Below, piece by piece: positions 32,643 to 41,707 of a stretch of 64,000 bases of DNA (positions are counted from its first letter, which is position 1; the number at the start of each line of letters is the position of its first letter). The notes below the pieces were generated by a model. The model made no database searches. It was not told the origin of the DNA and saw only the letters and a program-made list of their open reading frames with translations. Origin of the DNA: JBBRVW01 sp038246545 (GTDB lineage Bacteria; Actinomycetota; Actinomycetes; JACCUZ01). The stretch is from the NCBI GenBank assembly GCA_038246545.1, contig JBBRVW010000005.1:62001-126000 (forward strand). The letters run 5' to 3'. A program made the translations under genes and the position numbers.

Positions 32643-33899
32643 ATGGCACAGCGGCCAGGTCCGACCGCGGCGTCGGCTGTGACCGAGGACCCGGACCTGC
32701 AGGCCTGGGTGCAGCCCATCGTGGCCCTCACCACCGGGACGGTCGCCGGCCACGAGGCGCTGGCCCGGTTCCCGGGCACCGGCATCTCGCCGGCCGTCCA
32801 GCTCGAGCGGGCCTGGTCGCGAGGCGTCGGGCCTGAGCTCGAGGCGCGGGCCGTGCGAGCGGCCCTGCGCCTGCCCGACCGTCCGCCGGGTGCCTACCTG
32901 GCTGTGAACCTCAGCCCGCGGGCGATGAGCGCCCCGGGCGTCCGGGCGGTGCTGGACCGGGACCTGACCGCCATCACCGTCGAGATCACCGAGTCGCAGT
33001 ACGTCTCGAACCCGGTCATGACCGAGATCGCGGACTGGCTGCGCAGCCGTGGTGCCCGGCTGGCGATCGACGACGTGGGCACCGGCTACGCCGGCCTGGA
33101 GCGGCTGGTCGTGCTGCGACCGGACCTGATCAAGCTGGACCGGTCGCTGACTGTCGCGCTCGCCACCGACCCGGTCACCCGCCGGATGGTGGAGAGCCTG
33201 GTGCACTTCGCCGCGCGCAGCGGCTCGGCCGTCTGCGCCGAGGGAATCGAGGACACCGCCACCCTGCAGGTGGTCGCGGAGCTCGACATCGGCTACGGCC
33301 AGGGCTACTTCTTCGGTCCGCCCGCGCCGTCGTGGTCCACCCTCACGGCCGAGGTGGTCCGCGCAGCGGCGGAGGTCCACCGGGAGGCCCTGAGCGGCAC
33401 GCCCAAGCAGTCCCTGAAGATGGACGACCTGGTGCTGCTCGAGCGCCTCGCCGACCGGTTCAGCGAGGCGGAGGACCTCGAGGACGTGCACCACGCGATC
33501 GACACCGTCGGGCGCCTCGTCGCGGCCGACGACGTCGCGATCGACCTGCTGCACGCCGGCGGCCGGAGCACCGAGCGACTCAGTCACCACACCTGGCTGA
33601 CCGGGTCGGCCCGCGACCTGGACGCCGAGCCGCAGCTGCGGTGGGTGCTCGACTCGCGGCGCGCCGCCCAGGTGCTCGTCACCGACCCCCGGGCCGACCC
33701 GGCGAGCGTGGCCCGGCTGCGCGAGACCGGCTTCGGGGCCCTGCTGCTCGTCCCGGTGATCACCAGGGGGACCAGCCTCGGGGTGCTCGCCCTGCACCGG
33801 GTCGTCCCCGAGCCCTGGACCCTCACCCAGATCCGGCTGGCCAGGATCGCCGCGAGCCAGCTGGCCGCCACCCTCGACCGCCTGCTGCCCGAGCGCTGA
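32643..33899 (+). CDS. EAL-domain c-di-GMP phosphodiesterase with C-terminal GAF domain
   Basis: The 418-residue soluble protein has an EAL domain (about residues 18-245) with HEALARF as the EAL motif, VNLSPRAM, the metal Glu in VEITES, IDDVGTGYAGLERL, LIKLDRSL with the catalytic Lys, CAEGIED and GYGQGYFFGPP. The loop-6 DDFGTG appears as DDVGTG, otherwise the catalytic set looks complete. From about 265 to 415 it has a GAF fold (ADRFSEAEDLEDVHHAIDTV, VLVTDPRADPASVARLRETG). It should hydrolyse c-di-GMP under control of a GAF ligand. There is no GGDEF domain. ATG 32643 is chosen; a longer frame from 32424 would pass through the PadR operator. Confidence 0.85.
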   Translation: MAQRPGPTAASAVTEDPDLQAWVQPIVALTTGTVAGHEALARFPGTGISPAVQLERAWSRGVGPELEARAVRAALRLPDRPPGAYLAVNLSPRAMSAPGVRAVLDRDLTAITVEITESQYVSNPVMTEIADWLRSRGARLAIDDVGTGYAGLERLVVLRPDLIKLDRSLTVALATDPVTRRMVESLVHFAARSGSAVCAEGIEDTATLQVVAELDIGYGQGYFFGPPAPSWSTLTAEVVRAAAEVHREALSGTPKQSLKMDDLVLLERLADRFSEAEDLEDVHHAIDTVGRLVAADDVAIDLLHAGGRSTERLSHHTWLTGSARDLDAEPQLRWVLDSRRAAQVLVTDPRADPASVARLRETGFGALLLVPVITRGTSLGVLALHRVVPEPWTLTQIRLARIAASQLAATLDRLLPER

Positions 33900-33941
33900 G
33901 CCGGGCCGGCGGGGCCGGCGGGGCCGGCGGTCCCACCGGGC

Positions 33942-34919
33942 TCAGGGGGTGAGCAGCACCTTGCCGACGTGCGAGGACCCCTCGACCACCCGGTGCGCCT
34001 CGGCGGCATCGGCCATCGTCAGCACCCGGTCGACCACCGGCCGTACCCGGCCGGCCTCGACGTGCGGCCAGACGTGCTCGCGCACCGACGCGACGACGGC
34101 GGCCTTCTCCTCCGGCGGCCGCGCCCGCAGGCCGGTCGAGAGCACCGCGCCGCGCTTGGCCATCAGCCGGCCGAGGTCCAGCTCGCCGCGGGCGCCGCCC
34201 TGCAGGCCGATGTTCGCCAGCCGGCCGTTGGTGGCGAGCACGTCGACGTTCCTGGCCAGGTACGCCGCCCCCATGTTGTCGAGCACCACGTCCGCCCCGC
34301 GGCCGTCGGTGGCCGCCCGGACCGCCTCGACGAAGTCCTGCTCCCGGTAGTTGACGAGGATCTCCGCGCCGAGCTCGCGGCAGCGGGCCAGCTTGTCGGC
34401 GGACCCCGCCGTGACGGCCACCCGGGCGCCGGCCGCCACGCCCAGCTGGATCGCCATCGTCCCGATCCCGGACGAGCCGCCGTGCACGAGCAGGGTCTCG
34501 CCCGGCCGCAGCCCGGCCAGCATGAAGACGTTGGACCACACGGTGCAGGCGACCTCGGGCAGCGCCGCCGCGTCGACCAGCCCGACGCCCGTCGGCACCG
34601 GCAGCAGCTGCCCGGCCGGCACCGCCACCCGCTCGGCGTACCCGCCGCCGGAGAGCAGCGCGCACACCTCGTCACCGACCGACCAGCCGGTCACGCCGTC
34701 GCTGAGCGCGAGCACCCGGCCGGAGCACTCCAGGCCCGGGTACGGGGAGGAGCCGGGCGGCGGGTCGTAGTGGCCCTGCCGCTGGAGCAGGTCGGCCCGG
34801 TTGACGGCGCTCGCGGCGATGTCGAGCAGGACCTCACCCGACGCGGGGACCGGGTCGTCGACCTCCTGCCAGTCCAGGACCTCGGGACCGCCAGGACGGG
34901 TGACGACGACGGCGCGCAT
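33942..34919 (-). CDS. NAD(P)H:quinone oxidoreductase (zinc-free MDR, PIG3-like)
   Basis: This 325-residue medium-chain reductase starts MRAVVVTRPGGPEVLDWQEV and has SAVNRADLLQRQGHYDPPPG and the dinucleotide motif LVHGGSSGIGTMAIQLG. It lacks the structural and catalytic zinc Cys/His set, which fits the quinone oxidoreductase/PIG3 branch. It likely reduces quinones or reactive carbonyls with NADPH in the cytoplasm. ATG 34919 matches the conserved N-terminus. It converges with the EAL gene and is divergent from the conservon 123 bases away. Confidence 0.93.
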   Translation of the reverse strand: MRAVVVTRPGGPEVLDWQEVDDPVPASGEVLLDIAASAVNRADLLQRQGHYDPPPGSSPYPGLECSGRVLALSDGVTGWSVGDEVCALLSGGGYAERVAVPAGQLLPVPTGVGLVDAAALPEVACTVWSNVFMLAGLRPGETLLVHGGSSGIGTMAIQLGVAAGARVAVTAGSADKLARCRELGAEILVNYREQDFVEAVRAATDGRGADVVLDNMGAAYLARNVDVLATNGRLANIGLQGGARGELDLGRLMAKRGAVLSTGLRARPPEEKAAVVASVREHVWPHVEAGRVRPVVDRVLTMADAAEAHRVVEGSSHVGKVLLTP

Positions 34920-35042
34920 GGTGCACCAGCCTAGATCGAAGGCACTAGCGCGACCCGCCGGCAACCCTCAAGGAAATGTCGAAGCCGTCCGAAGCACTCC
35001 GTATCGACCATCTCGTCCTCAAGGCTCGTCGGAGGGTCATCC

Positions 35043-38000
35043 ATGCTGCGTGACGCCGGAGTGCGCACCAAGCTGCTCGCTGTCCTCGCGATCCCCACCC
35101 TGCTGCTCGTCGCCGCGACGAGCCTGCTGGTGGGCGGTCAGGTGACCGCAGCCCGCCGGGCCGGCCAGGTCAACGCCCTCACCGATGTTGCCATCCAGGT
35201 CAACCGGGTCGTCCACTCGCTCCAGGAGGAGCGCAGCGCCACCCTCGGCTACCTGCAGGACCCGGGCTCGGGCAACGAGGCCCGGATGCAGGGCCAGCGG
35301 CAGTTCACCGACCAGCAGCTGCGCAGCCTGCGCCAGCTGGTCGCCGAGTCGCCGGTCGCGCAGATGGCGGCCGCCATCCAGGCTGCCGTGGTCCGCTCCG
35401 CCGCGGGCCACGACGAGCTGGCCAGCGCCCGCGGCTCGATCGACGCCGGCCGGTTCTTCACGACCGAGACCGACGTCTTCTACACCAGGGTGATCCGCAC
35501 CGACCTCGACCTGCCCGGTGTCATCGCGCCGTCCGGCACCAGCGCGCTGGCCCAGCGGCTGCAGGCGTACGAAGCGGTGTCGACGGCCATCGAGTACGCG
35601 TCGCACGAGCGGGACATCGTCGAGACCGCGCTGCTCCGCGGCTCCCTCACGGAGGCCGACTTCGCGCAGTCGGCTGCCCTGGTCTCCGAGACCCGCGGTG
35701 CGCTCGCCGACTTCCAGCGCAACGCCGACGCGGCGACCTACGGCCACCTGGACGACCAGCTGGCTGCTGCCCAGAACTTCGAGATCGACCAGGTCCGGCG
35801 CGACCTCCCCGACCTGCTGAAGGGTCGCGACCCGAACATCGGCCGCTCGGTCGCGTGGGTCGGCTCCGCGAACTCCCGCATCGCCCCCATGACCGAGACC
35901 GAGTCCGACGTCGTCACCGACATCGCCACCGTTGCCGCCGACACCCGGAGCCAGCAGGGGCAACGCGCGCTCCTCCTGGTCGTCGCGGCCTTCCTGGGTC
36001 TCGGTCTCGCGCTGATGCTGGCCGTCGCCCTGGCCCGCCGGATCACCCGCCCGCTGCGGCGCCTCACGGTGGCGGCGGGCGAGATCGGTGCCGAGCTGCC
36101 GCGGATGGTCGAGCGCATGCAGACGCCCGGCGACGGCCCCGGTGTCGTCGTCGAGCCCATCCCGGTGGAGTCGAGCGACGAGATCGGCCGCCTGGCCGAG
36201 GCGTTCAACACCGTCAACGACGTCACCGTCCAGGTCGCCAGGGAGCAGGCCGCGCTGCGGTCGAGCATCGCCGAGATGTTCGTCAACGTGGCCCGCCGTA
36301 ACCAGGTCCTGCTCGGTCGCCAGCTCTCGCAGCTGGACCAGATGGAGGCTCGCGAGGAGGACCCGGACGTCCTCGACAGCCTGTTCAAGCTCGACCACCT
36401 CTCGACCCGGATGCGCCGCAACGCCGAGAGCCTGCTCGTGCTGGCCGGCATCGACTCGACCCGGCGCCTGCGCCGGCCGCTGCCGCTCTCGGACGTGATC
36501 CGGACCGCCGTCGGCGAGATCGAGGCGTTCGACCGCATCGACCTGTCGATGCAGGAGGACCCCGACGTCTCCGGCCGGCACGCGCTCACCGTGGCGCACC
36601 TGCTCGCCGAGCTGCTCGAGAACGCGACGCACTTCTCCAACCCGGAGACGCGAGTGGTCGTGTCTGCCTCGGTCACCGGGCACGGTGTCGACCTCACCGT
36701 CACCGACTACGGCCTCGGCATGTCCGAGGAGGAGGTCGCCGAGTCGAACGACAAGATCGCGCACCCGCCCGTCGCGGAGATCGCCGTCTCCCAGCGGCTC
36801 GGCCTGTTCGTCGTGGGCCGGCTCGCCGCCCGTTTGGGTGCCTCCGTCGTGCTGCGCCGTGGCCGGGCGGCAGGTCTCGTGGTCGCCGCCGCACTGCCCG
36901 CCGCTGTCTTCGAGAGCATGGCCGTCGAGGCTCCGGTCGGGGACGAGCTCGTCACGCCGGCGCTCGGCGCGGACGTGCTGCCCGACGACGCGGCACCACG
37001 GATCGTGGTGGCGCCCGCCGACGCCCTCGGGGTCGTCACCGACCCCGCCGCGGTGCCGGCGCTTCCCGCGCTGCCCACAGCCGAGCCGGTCTCGGTCGGC
37101 TCCTCGCCGCTGCCGCCGTCGGCTCTGCCCGCACCCGGCGAGGCGATGGTGCCCGAGGTCGCCGCCGCGAGCACCGGTGCACTGCCCAGCCGCCGTTCGG
37201 CCGCGCCGGTGGCCGAGGCCGCCACGGTCGCCGAGCCGGTCACCGCCGAGCTGCCCCCGGCCGCCGCGACTGCCCCGCTGGCCGAGCCGGCGTACCGCCC
37301 GTTCGCCGAGACCGAGGCCGCGGCCGTCGTCGACGCGCCGGCCGAGCCGGTCGCCGTGCCGGTCCCGGAGCATGGTGGCCGCCGCACCCTCTTCGCCCAA
37401 TGGTCACGTCCCCCGGCCGGAGTGGGCACCGGGCCAGCTGCCGAGGACGAGACGGCCGATGCCGTGGAAGCGTTTGACCCCGATGGTGCCGATCAGCTGC
37501 CGGCTGATGACGAGCTCCCGGCCGTCGAGCTGCTGGCCGTCGAGACACCCGAGGACGAGCTCTCGGTCGAGCTCGAGGTCGAGATGGTCGCGCTGGCCGA
37601 CGAGGCCCTGCAGGACGACGTGGACCAGCCCGCCGGTGAGGCGTTCGACGAGGTCGCCGGACCGGACATCGCCGAGGGCACCGAGGACGCGCCGACCGAG
37701 GCAGTGGTGGGGTCCGAGCCCGTTCCCGGCTCGCGTCGTCGCGGCCTGTTCGCCCGCTGGTCGCGCACCCCGTCGGCGGACGAGCCGGCCGCCGAGATCG
37801 AGCAGGACGTCGAGTCCGCGCTGGAGCCCGAGCTCGAGGCGGTGCCAGAGGTCGAGCCGGTGACCGAGACGGCACCCGAGGCCGAGCTGGTCGCGGAGCT
37901 GGAGCCGCCTGTGGTCGAGCCGGTGGCCGAGACGGCACCCGAGGCCGAGCCGGTCGCGGAGCTGGAGTCGCCCGCGGTCGAGCCGTCGCCCGACGCCCCG

Positions 38001-39326
38001 GCCGCCGCGCCGCGCACGCTGTTCTCCCGCCGGGGTCGCAAGGCCGCCCGTCTCGAGCCAACCCCTGAGCCCGAGGTCGCGCCGGTCGCGGACCTGGAGC
38101 CCGACGTCGAGCCGGTCGCTGCCGCCGAGCTGGTCGCGGAGCCGGAGCCGCCTGTGGTCGAGCCGGTGGCCGAGACGGCACCCGAGGCCGAGCTGGTCGC
38201 GGAGCCGGAGCCTGCCGTCGAGCCCGCGGTCGAGGAGTCGCCCGACGCCCCGGCCGCCGCGCCGCGCACGCTGTTCTCCCGCCGCGGCCGCAAGGCCGCC
38301 CGTCTCGATCCCACCCCCGAGCCCACCCCTGCGCCCGACGTCGAGCCGGTCGCGGAGCCCGCGCCCGAGGCCGAGCCGCAGCACGCGATCGCGGAGCTCG
38401 AGGCGGTCGTCGTCGCCGAGCCCGTGCCGGCGCCCGTGGTCGAGCGCGACTCGTTCGCGACGGCGCAGGCCGAGCCGGTGGCCGAGCCGGAGCCCGTCCG
38501 CCCGCCCGTCACCTACGCCAAGGCGGTCGACATCCTGCCCGTCCGGTCGAGCCGCGCCGGTGGTGGCGGCCTGTTCGGCCGGCACCGCAAGGCGGCGCCG
38601 GAGCGCCCCGCCGAGCCGGTGCGCCGGGTCGAGGCCGAGCCGGTCGCCGTGGCGTCCGCGCCGGAGCCGCCGGCCGCTCTCGTCCCCGTCGCCCCCGAGC
38701 AACCGGCGGTCCCCGCGCCGCCGGTCGCAGCCGGCCCGACCGCCGTGGTCGAGCCGGTCGGAGCCGAGCCGGTGCTGCCGGCACGGCACGAGCTGACCGA
38801 CGACCTGTTCGGGTCGGGCATCGCGGCATCGCCCGCACCCGCCGCGTCCCCGACGCCGGTCGTCGACGGTCCGCCGCAGGAGGCGGCGGTCGTCCCGCTC
38901 GTCGCCCGTCCGGCCACCGCCCAGGTGCCCCCCGTGCCCGCCGTGGTCGGCTTGCTCCCCAGCCGCACGCCGCCGGCGACCGTCGAGGAGGTCGGCCCCG
39001 CGCCGTCCGCCGACTTCGGCCGGATGGCGGCGCGGGCCGAGATGCACCAGTCGGCGCTGTCGGAGCTGCGCGGGCTCTACGAGCCCTCGTTCGCGCCGCC
39101 CGCCCCCGTGCCGGCCGCTGCTCCCGCCGGCGGTCTCACCCGCCGTACGCCCAAGGCCGCCGAGGAAGCCGCCGCCGAGCAGGCTGCGCCGCCTCCCGCC
39201 CGCACCCGGACCGCGGCCGAGGTCCGCGGCATGCTCTCCGGCTTCCGGGCCGGCGTCGAGCGTGGTCGCGGTTCGGCCACCGACGACCAGGCTGCAGCCT
39301 CCGACTCCGACTCCCCGACCCGCTGA
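35043..39326 (+). CDS. cvnA: Conservon sensor kinase with nitrate-sensing-type domain and very long repeat tail (CvnA)
   Basis: This 1427-residue membrane sensor has helix 1 at about residues 11-31, an extracytoplasmic NIT-type helical domain (about 45-295), helix 2 at about 308-330 and a HAMP domain (about 330-395). A kinase-like core follows, with His452 in FKLDHLSTRMRRN and an ATPase domain with N-box LLAELLENATHF and G1 DYGLGM. Conservon kinases signal to the roadblock, DUF742 and GTPase partners encoded next to them. From about 625 to the end the protein is Pro/Glu/Ala/Val-rich and predicted disordered. Five basic LF motifs lie in this tail, starting near residues 780, 898, 991, 1075 and 1176, for example RRTLFAQWSR and PRTLFSRRGRKAAR. 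The tail is far longer than usual. Confidence 0.9.
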   Translation: MLRDAGVRTKLLAVLAIPTLLLVAATSLLVGGQVTAARRAGQVNALTDVAIQVNRVVHSLQEERSATLGYLQDPGSGNEARMQGQRQFTDQQLRSLRQLVAESPVAQMAAAIQAAVVRSAAGHDELASARGSIDAGRFFTTETDVFYTRVIRTDLDLPGVIAPSGTSALAQRLQAYEAVSTAIEYASHERDIVETALLRGSLTEADFAQSAALVSETRGALADFQRNADAATYGHLDDQLAAAQNFEIDQVRRDLPDLLKGRDPNIGRSVAWVGSANSRIAPMTETESDVVTDIATVAADTRSQQGQRALLLVVAAFLGLGLALMLAVALARRITRPLRRLTVAAGEIGAELPRMVERMQTPGDGPGVVVEPIPVESSDEIGRLAEAFNTVNDVTVQVAREQAALRSSIAEMFVNVARRNQVLLGRQLSQLDQMEAREEDPDVLDSLFKLDHLSTRMRRNAESLLVLAGIDSTRRLRRPLPLSDVIRTAVGEIEAFDRIDLSMQEDPDVSGRHALTVAHLLAELLENATHFSNPETRVVVSASVTGHGVDLTVTDYGLGMSEEEVAESNDKIAHPPVAEIAVSQRLGLFVVGRLAARLGASVVLRRGRAAGLVVAAALPAAVFESMAVEAPVGDELVTPALGADVLPDDAAPRIVVAPADALGVVTDPAAVPALPALPTAEPVSVGSSPLPPSALPAPGEAMVPEVAAASTGALPSRRSAAPVAEAATVAEPVTAELPPAAATAPLAEPAYRPFAETEAAAVVDAPAEPVAVPVPEHGGRRTLFAQWSRPPAGVGTGPAAEDETADAVEAFDPDGADQLPADDELPAVELLAVETPEDELSVELEVEMVALADEALQDDVDQPAGEAFDEVAGPDIAEGTEDAPTEAVVGSEPVPGSRRRGLFARWSRTPSADEPAAEIEQDVESALEPELEAVPEVEPVTETAPEAELVAELEPPVVEPVAETAPEAEPVAELESPAVEPSPDAPAAAPRTLFSRRGRKAARLEPTPEPEVAPVADLEPDVEPVAAAELVAEPEPPVVEPVAETAPEAELVAEPEPAVEPAVEESPDAPAAAPRTLFSRRGRKAARLDPTPEPTPAPDVEPVAEPAPEAEPQHAIAELEAVVVAEPVPAPVVERDSFATAQAEPVAEPEPVRPPVTYAKAVDILPVRSSRAGGGGLFGRHRKAAPERPAEPVRRVEAEPVAVASAPEPPAALVPVAPEQPAVPAPPVAAGPTAVVEPVGAEPVLPARHELTDDLFGSGIAASPAPAASPTPVVDGPPQEAAVVPLVARPATAQVPPVPAVVGLLPSRTPPATVEEVGPAPSADFGRMAARAEMHQSALSELRGLYEPSFAPPAPVPAAAPAGGLTRRTPKAAEEAAAEQAAPPPARTRTAAEVRGMLSGFRAGVERGRGSATDDQAAASDSDSPTR
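37901..38324 (+). repeat. In-frame tandem duplication inside the cvnA tail
   Basis: A block from about 37901 to 38080 recurs from about 38144 to 38324. The offset is 243 bases in the first half and 252 in the second, owing to a 9-base insertion. It encodes the Glu/Pro/Val spacer plus the PRTLFSRRGRKAAR motif twice. All lengths keep the reading frame. Confidence 0.8.
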
Positions 39327-39351
39327 CCACCGAGACGAAGGACGAACTCAC

Positions 39352-39807
39352 GTGACCACCCTCAGCACCGAGGCTGCCAACTTCAGCTGGCTGCTCGGCA
39401 ACTTCGTGAAGAGCGTACCCGGGGTCAAGCACACGCTGGTCGTGTCCGCGGACGGGTTGCTCATGGCCATGTCCGACGACCTCGACCGCACCCAGGGTGA
39501 CCAGCTCGCGGCGATCGTGTCGGGGCTGGCCAGCCTGACCCGGGGCGCGGCGCGCCAGCTGCACGCCGGAGAGGTGCGGCAGTCGATCGTCGAGATGGAC
39601 CACCTCTTCCTCTTCACCACGAGCATCAGCGACGGGTCGGTGCTCGCCGTGGCGGCGGACGCGACCTGCGACGTCGGCATGGTCGGCTATGAGATGACCC
39701 TGCTGGTGAGCCGCGCCGAGGCGACGATGACCCCGCAGCTGGTGACCGAGATGCGGTCCCGCCTGCCGGTGCACGGCGTCCGCCTGCCGGTGGGCGCGGA
39801 GGGGTGA
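39352..39807 (+). CDS. cvnB: Roadblock/LC7 domain protein (CvnB)
   Basis: This 151-residue roadblock fold protein (SWLLGNFVKSVPGVKHTLVV, SADGLLMAMSDDLDRTQGD, DHLFLFTTSISDGSVLAVAA) is the second gene of a conservon. Roadblock proteins of this type are thought to act with the small GTPase as a GAP or scaffold at the membrane. GTG 39352 follows GAAGGA and lies 25 bases after cvnA. The stop is 6 bases before the DUF742 gene, so the four genes are cotranscribed. Confidence 0.93.
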   Translation: MTTLSTEAANFSWLLGNFVKSVPGVKHTLVVSADGLLMAMSDDLDRTQGDQLAAIVSGLASLTRGAARQLHAGEVRQSIVEMDHLFLFTTSISDGSVLAVAADATCDVGMVGYEMTLLVSRAEATMTPQLVTEMRSRLPVHGVRLPVGAEG

Positions 39808-39813
39808 CCCGGC

Positions 39814-40221
39814 ATGACCGACGACACCACCGCTGAGGGGCGGCGCGCTCACGACCTCTACGACGACGAGGTCGTCGAGGAGGCGCGGACCGTCCGTCCG
39901 TACGCGCTGACCCGCGGCCGTACGCGCGCCGGCCGCGGCGACCTGCCCCTGGAGGCGCTGGTCCGTGGCGTCGCCGGCGCGACGGACCCGACGAGCACCA
40001 CGGAACGCCGTCGCATCATCGAGCTCAGCACCGCGTCGATCCTGTCGGTCGCGGAGCTGTCGGCACACCTGTCCCTGCCCCTCGGCGTCGTGCGCGTCCT
40101 CGTCGGTGACCTCGCCGACGAGGGCCTGATCGTCGTCCATACCGGTTCCCCGTCGGCCGCTCCCGCAGCCACGAACCTCAAGGTCCTGGAGAGTGTTCTC
40201 AATGGCATTTCCGCGCTCTGA
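39814..40221 (+). CDS. cvnC: DUF742 protein (CvnC)
   Basis: The 135-residue protein has the conserved RTVRPYALTRGRTRA segment and a winged-helix-like region (TASILSVAELSAHLSLPLGVVRVLVGDLADEGLIVVH) characteristic of DUF742, always found in conservons. Its biochemical role is unknown; the helix-turn-helix may bind a partner rather than DNA. The 3' end (LKVLESVLNGISAL) overlaps the GTPase start by 20 bases. Confidence 0.93.
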   Translation: MTDDTTAEGRRAHDLYDDEVVEEARTVRPYALTRGRTRAGRGDLPLEALVRGVAGATDPTSTTERRRIIELSTASILSVAELSAHLSLPLGVVRVLVGDLADEGLIVVHTGSPSAAPAATNLKVLESVLNGISAL

Positions 40222-40825
40222 CGTCGTGGCCGACGCCACCCCGGCGCAGCAGGTGCCCGGGGGAGGTGCGCCGACCGCGCCCATCACCGTCAAGATCGTC
40301 GTCGCGGGCGGCTTCGCCGTCGGCAAGACGACCTTCATCGGCTCGATCTCCGACATCGAGCCGCTGTCGACCGAGGCCGCGATGACCGAGCACTCGCTCG
40401 GCGTCGACGACGCCGGCGGCGTCACCGACCGCAAGACCTCGACCACCGTCGCCATGGACTTCGGCCGCATCGCGCTGCCGGGTGACCTGTGGCTGTACCT
40501 GTTCGGCACCCCGGGCCAGGACCGCTTCCACTTCATGTGGGACGACCTGATCAAGGGCGCGATCGGAGCGGTCGTCCTCGTCGACACCGAGCGGCTCGAC
40601 CAGTGCTTCGACGCCGTTGACTACTTCGAGGCCCGGCAGATCCCGTTCGTGCTCGCGGTCAACTGCTTCGACGGCGTCGCGCGGCACGACCTGGACGCTG
40701 TGCGCGAGGCCCTCGCCGTCCGGCCGGAGACGCCGGTGTTCTACACCGACGCCCGCAACCGCCAGGCGACCAAGCAGGCACTCATCACCCTGGTGACCCT
40801 GGCCATGTCCCGGATGCAGGGCTGA
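40202..40825 (+). CDS. cvnD: Small Ras-like GTPase (CvnD)
   Basis: This 207-residue GTP-binding protein has P-loop GGFAVGKTT (about residues 36-44) and switch-II-region LFGTPGQDRF with DxxG replaced by GTPGQ as in this family. Its NKxD-like position is AVNCFDG, where the specificity Lys is not conserved, as in other conservon GTPases. It completes the cvnA-D set. In Streptomyces the conservon proteins form a membrane complex reminiscent of G-protein-coupled signalling. ATG 40202 is preferred to an in-frame upstream start within the DUF742 gene. Confidence 0.92.
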   Translation: MAFPRSDVVADATPAQQVPGGGAPTAPITVKIVVAGGFAVGKTTFIGSISDIEPLSTEAAMTEHSLGVDDAGGVTDRKTSTTVAMDFGRIALPGDLWLYLFGTPGQDRFHFMWDDLIKGAIGAVVLVDTERLDQCFDAVDYFEARQIPFVLAVNCFDGVARHDLDAVREALAVRPETPVFYTDARNRQATKQALITLVTLAMSRMQG

Positions 40826-40856
40826 CCGGGGGAGACGTCGGACCTACGGTCGGGGC

Positions 40857-41579
40857 ATGTACCTGGAGAACCTCGTCATCGACGCCGTCGAGCCGCAGCT
40901 GCTGGGCCGGTTCTGGGAGGCGGTGCTCGGCGGCGAACGGCTGACCGACGAGCCTGACGGCTTCGAGACGCGGCTCACCATCGAGGGCGGACCGGTGCTC
41001 GACGTGTGCTTCCCGCGCGTCCCGGAGCCGCCGGTCGGGTCGCCGAGACTCCATCTGGACCTCCTGGGCGGGGCCCGGCAGTCCCAGGAGGTCGAGCGGC
41101 TGCTCGGGCTGGGCGCACGACACCTCGACATCGGTCAGCGCGACGTGCCCTGGGTGGTGCTTGCCGACCCGGAGGGCAATCCCTGCTGCGTCATGGAGGA
41201 ACGAGCGGCGTACGCCGACACCGGACCCCTCGCGGCGCTACCCCTCGACTCTGCCGACCCGGACAGGGACGCGGAGCTCTGGTCCTGGCTGACCGGCTGG
41301 ACCGACGTGGCCGGCGTCGCACCCCGGTCCCTGCGCCACCCGTCGCTGCGCGGTCCCCTCCTCGAGCTGTGCCCGGAGCCGGCCCCCCAGGGGACCACCA
41401 AGAACCGGCTGCACCTCGACGTCCGGCTCGAGACCGACGATGACCCCGACGGCGTCGAGGCAGGCATCGCCGAGCGCGGCGGCCGCCGCGAGCTCCACCC
41501 GGAGTGGGGCGAGCTGCCGTGGCGGCTCTACGCGGACCCGTCGGGCAACGAGTTCTGCGTGCTTCCCGCGCGGCCGTGA
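40857..41579 (+). CDS. Two-module VOC (glyoxalase-like) protein
   Basis: The 240-residue protein consists of two glyoxalase/bleomycin-resistance-type halves. The first runs about residues 1-115 (NLVIDAVEPQLLGRFWEAVL, RLHLDLLGG, ADPEGNPCCVM). The second runs about 125-240 (NRLHLDVRLETDD, LYADPSGNEFCVLP). The HLD motifs supply one possible metal ligand each, and the Glu/Cys near the module ends could supply others. Substrate is unknown; drug or aldehyde detoxification is the usual guess. ATG 40857 begins the first conserved strand. Confidence 0.88.
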   Translation: MYLENLVIDAVEPQLLGRFWEAVLGGERLTDEPDGFETRLTIEGGPVLDVCFPRVPEPPVGSPRLHLDLLGGARQSQEVERLLGLGARHLDIGQRDVPWVVLADPEGNPCCVMEERAAYADTGPLAALPLDSADPDRDAELWSWLTGWTDVAGVAPRSLRHPSLRGPLLELCPEPAPQGTTKNRLHLDVRLETDDDPDGVEAGIAERGGRRELHPEWGELPWRLYADPSGNEFCVLPARP

Positions 41580-41707
41580 GGAACAGCCAGAGGCGCCTCT
41601 GCGGTGGCCATGGTGGGATCCCGCCGGTCGGCCGTCGATGGTCCCGGCCTGCGTCTGGGTAGGGGTCCGTCCCGGAAGCCACCTACATCGACTGCGCGAC
41701 CTCGTGG

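Noticed and set aside
37901..38324. Tandem DNA repeats considered as a CRISPR array or intergenic satellite
   Set aside because: They are inside cvnA, keep the reading frame and encode protein repeats. Spacers are not unique.
41588..41601. 14-bp palindrome after the VOC gene as a terminator
   Set aside because: A perfect palindrome without loop or T-tract gives a poor hairpin; it may be chance in GC-rich DNA.
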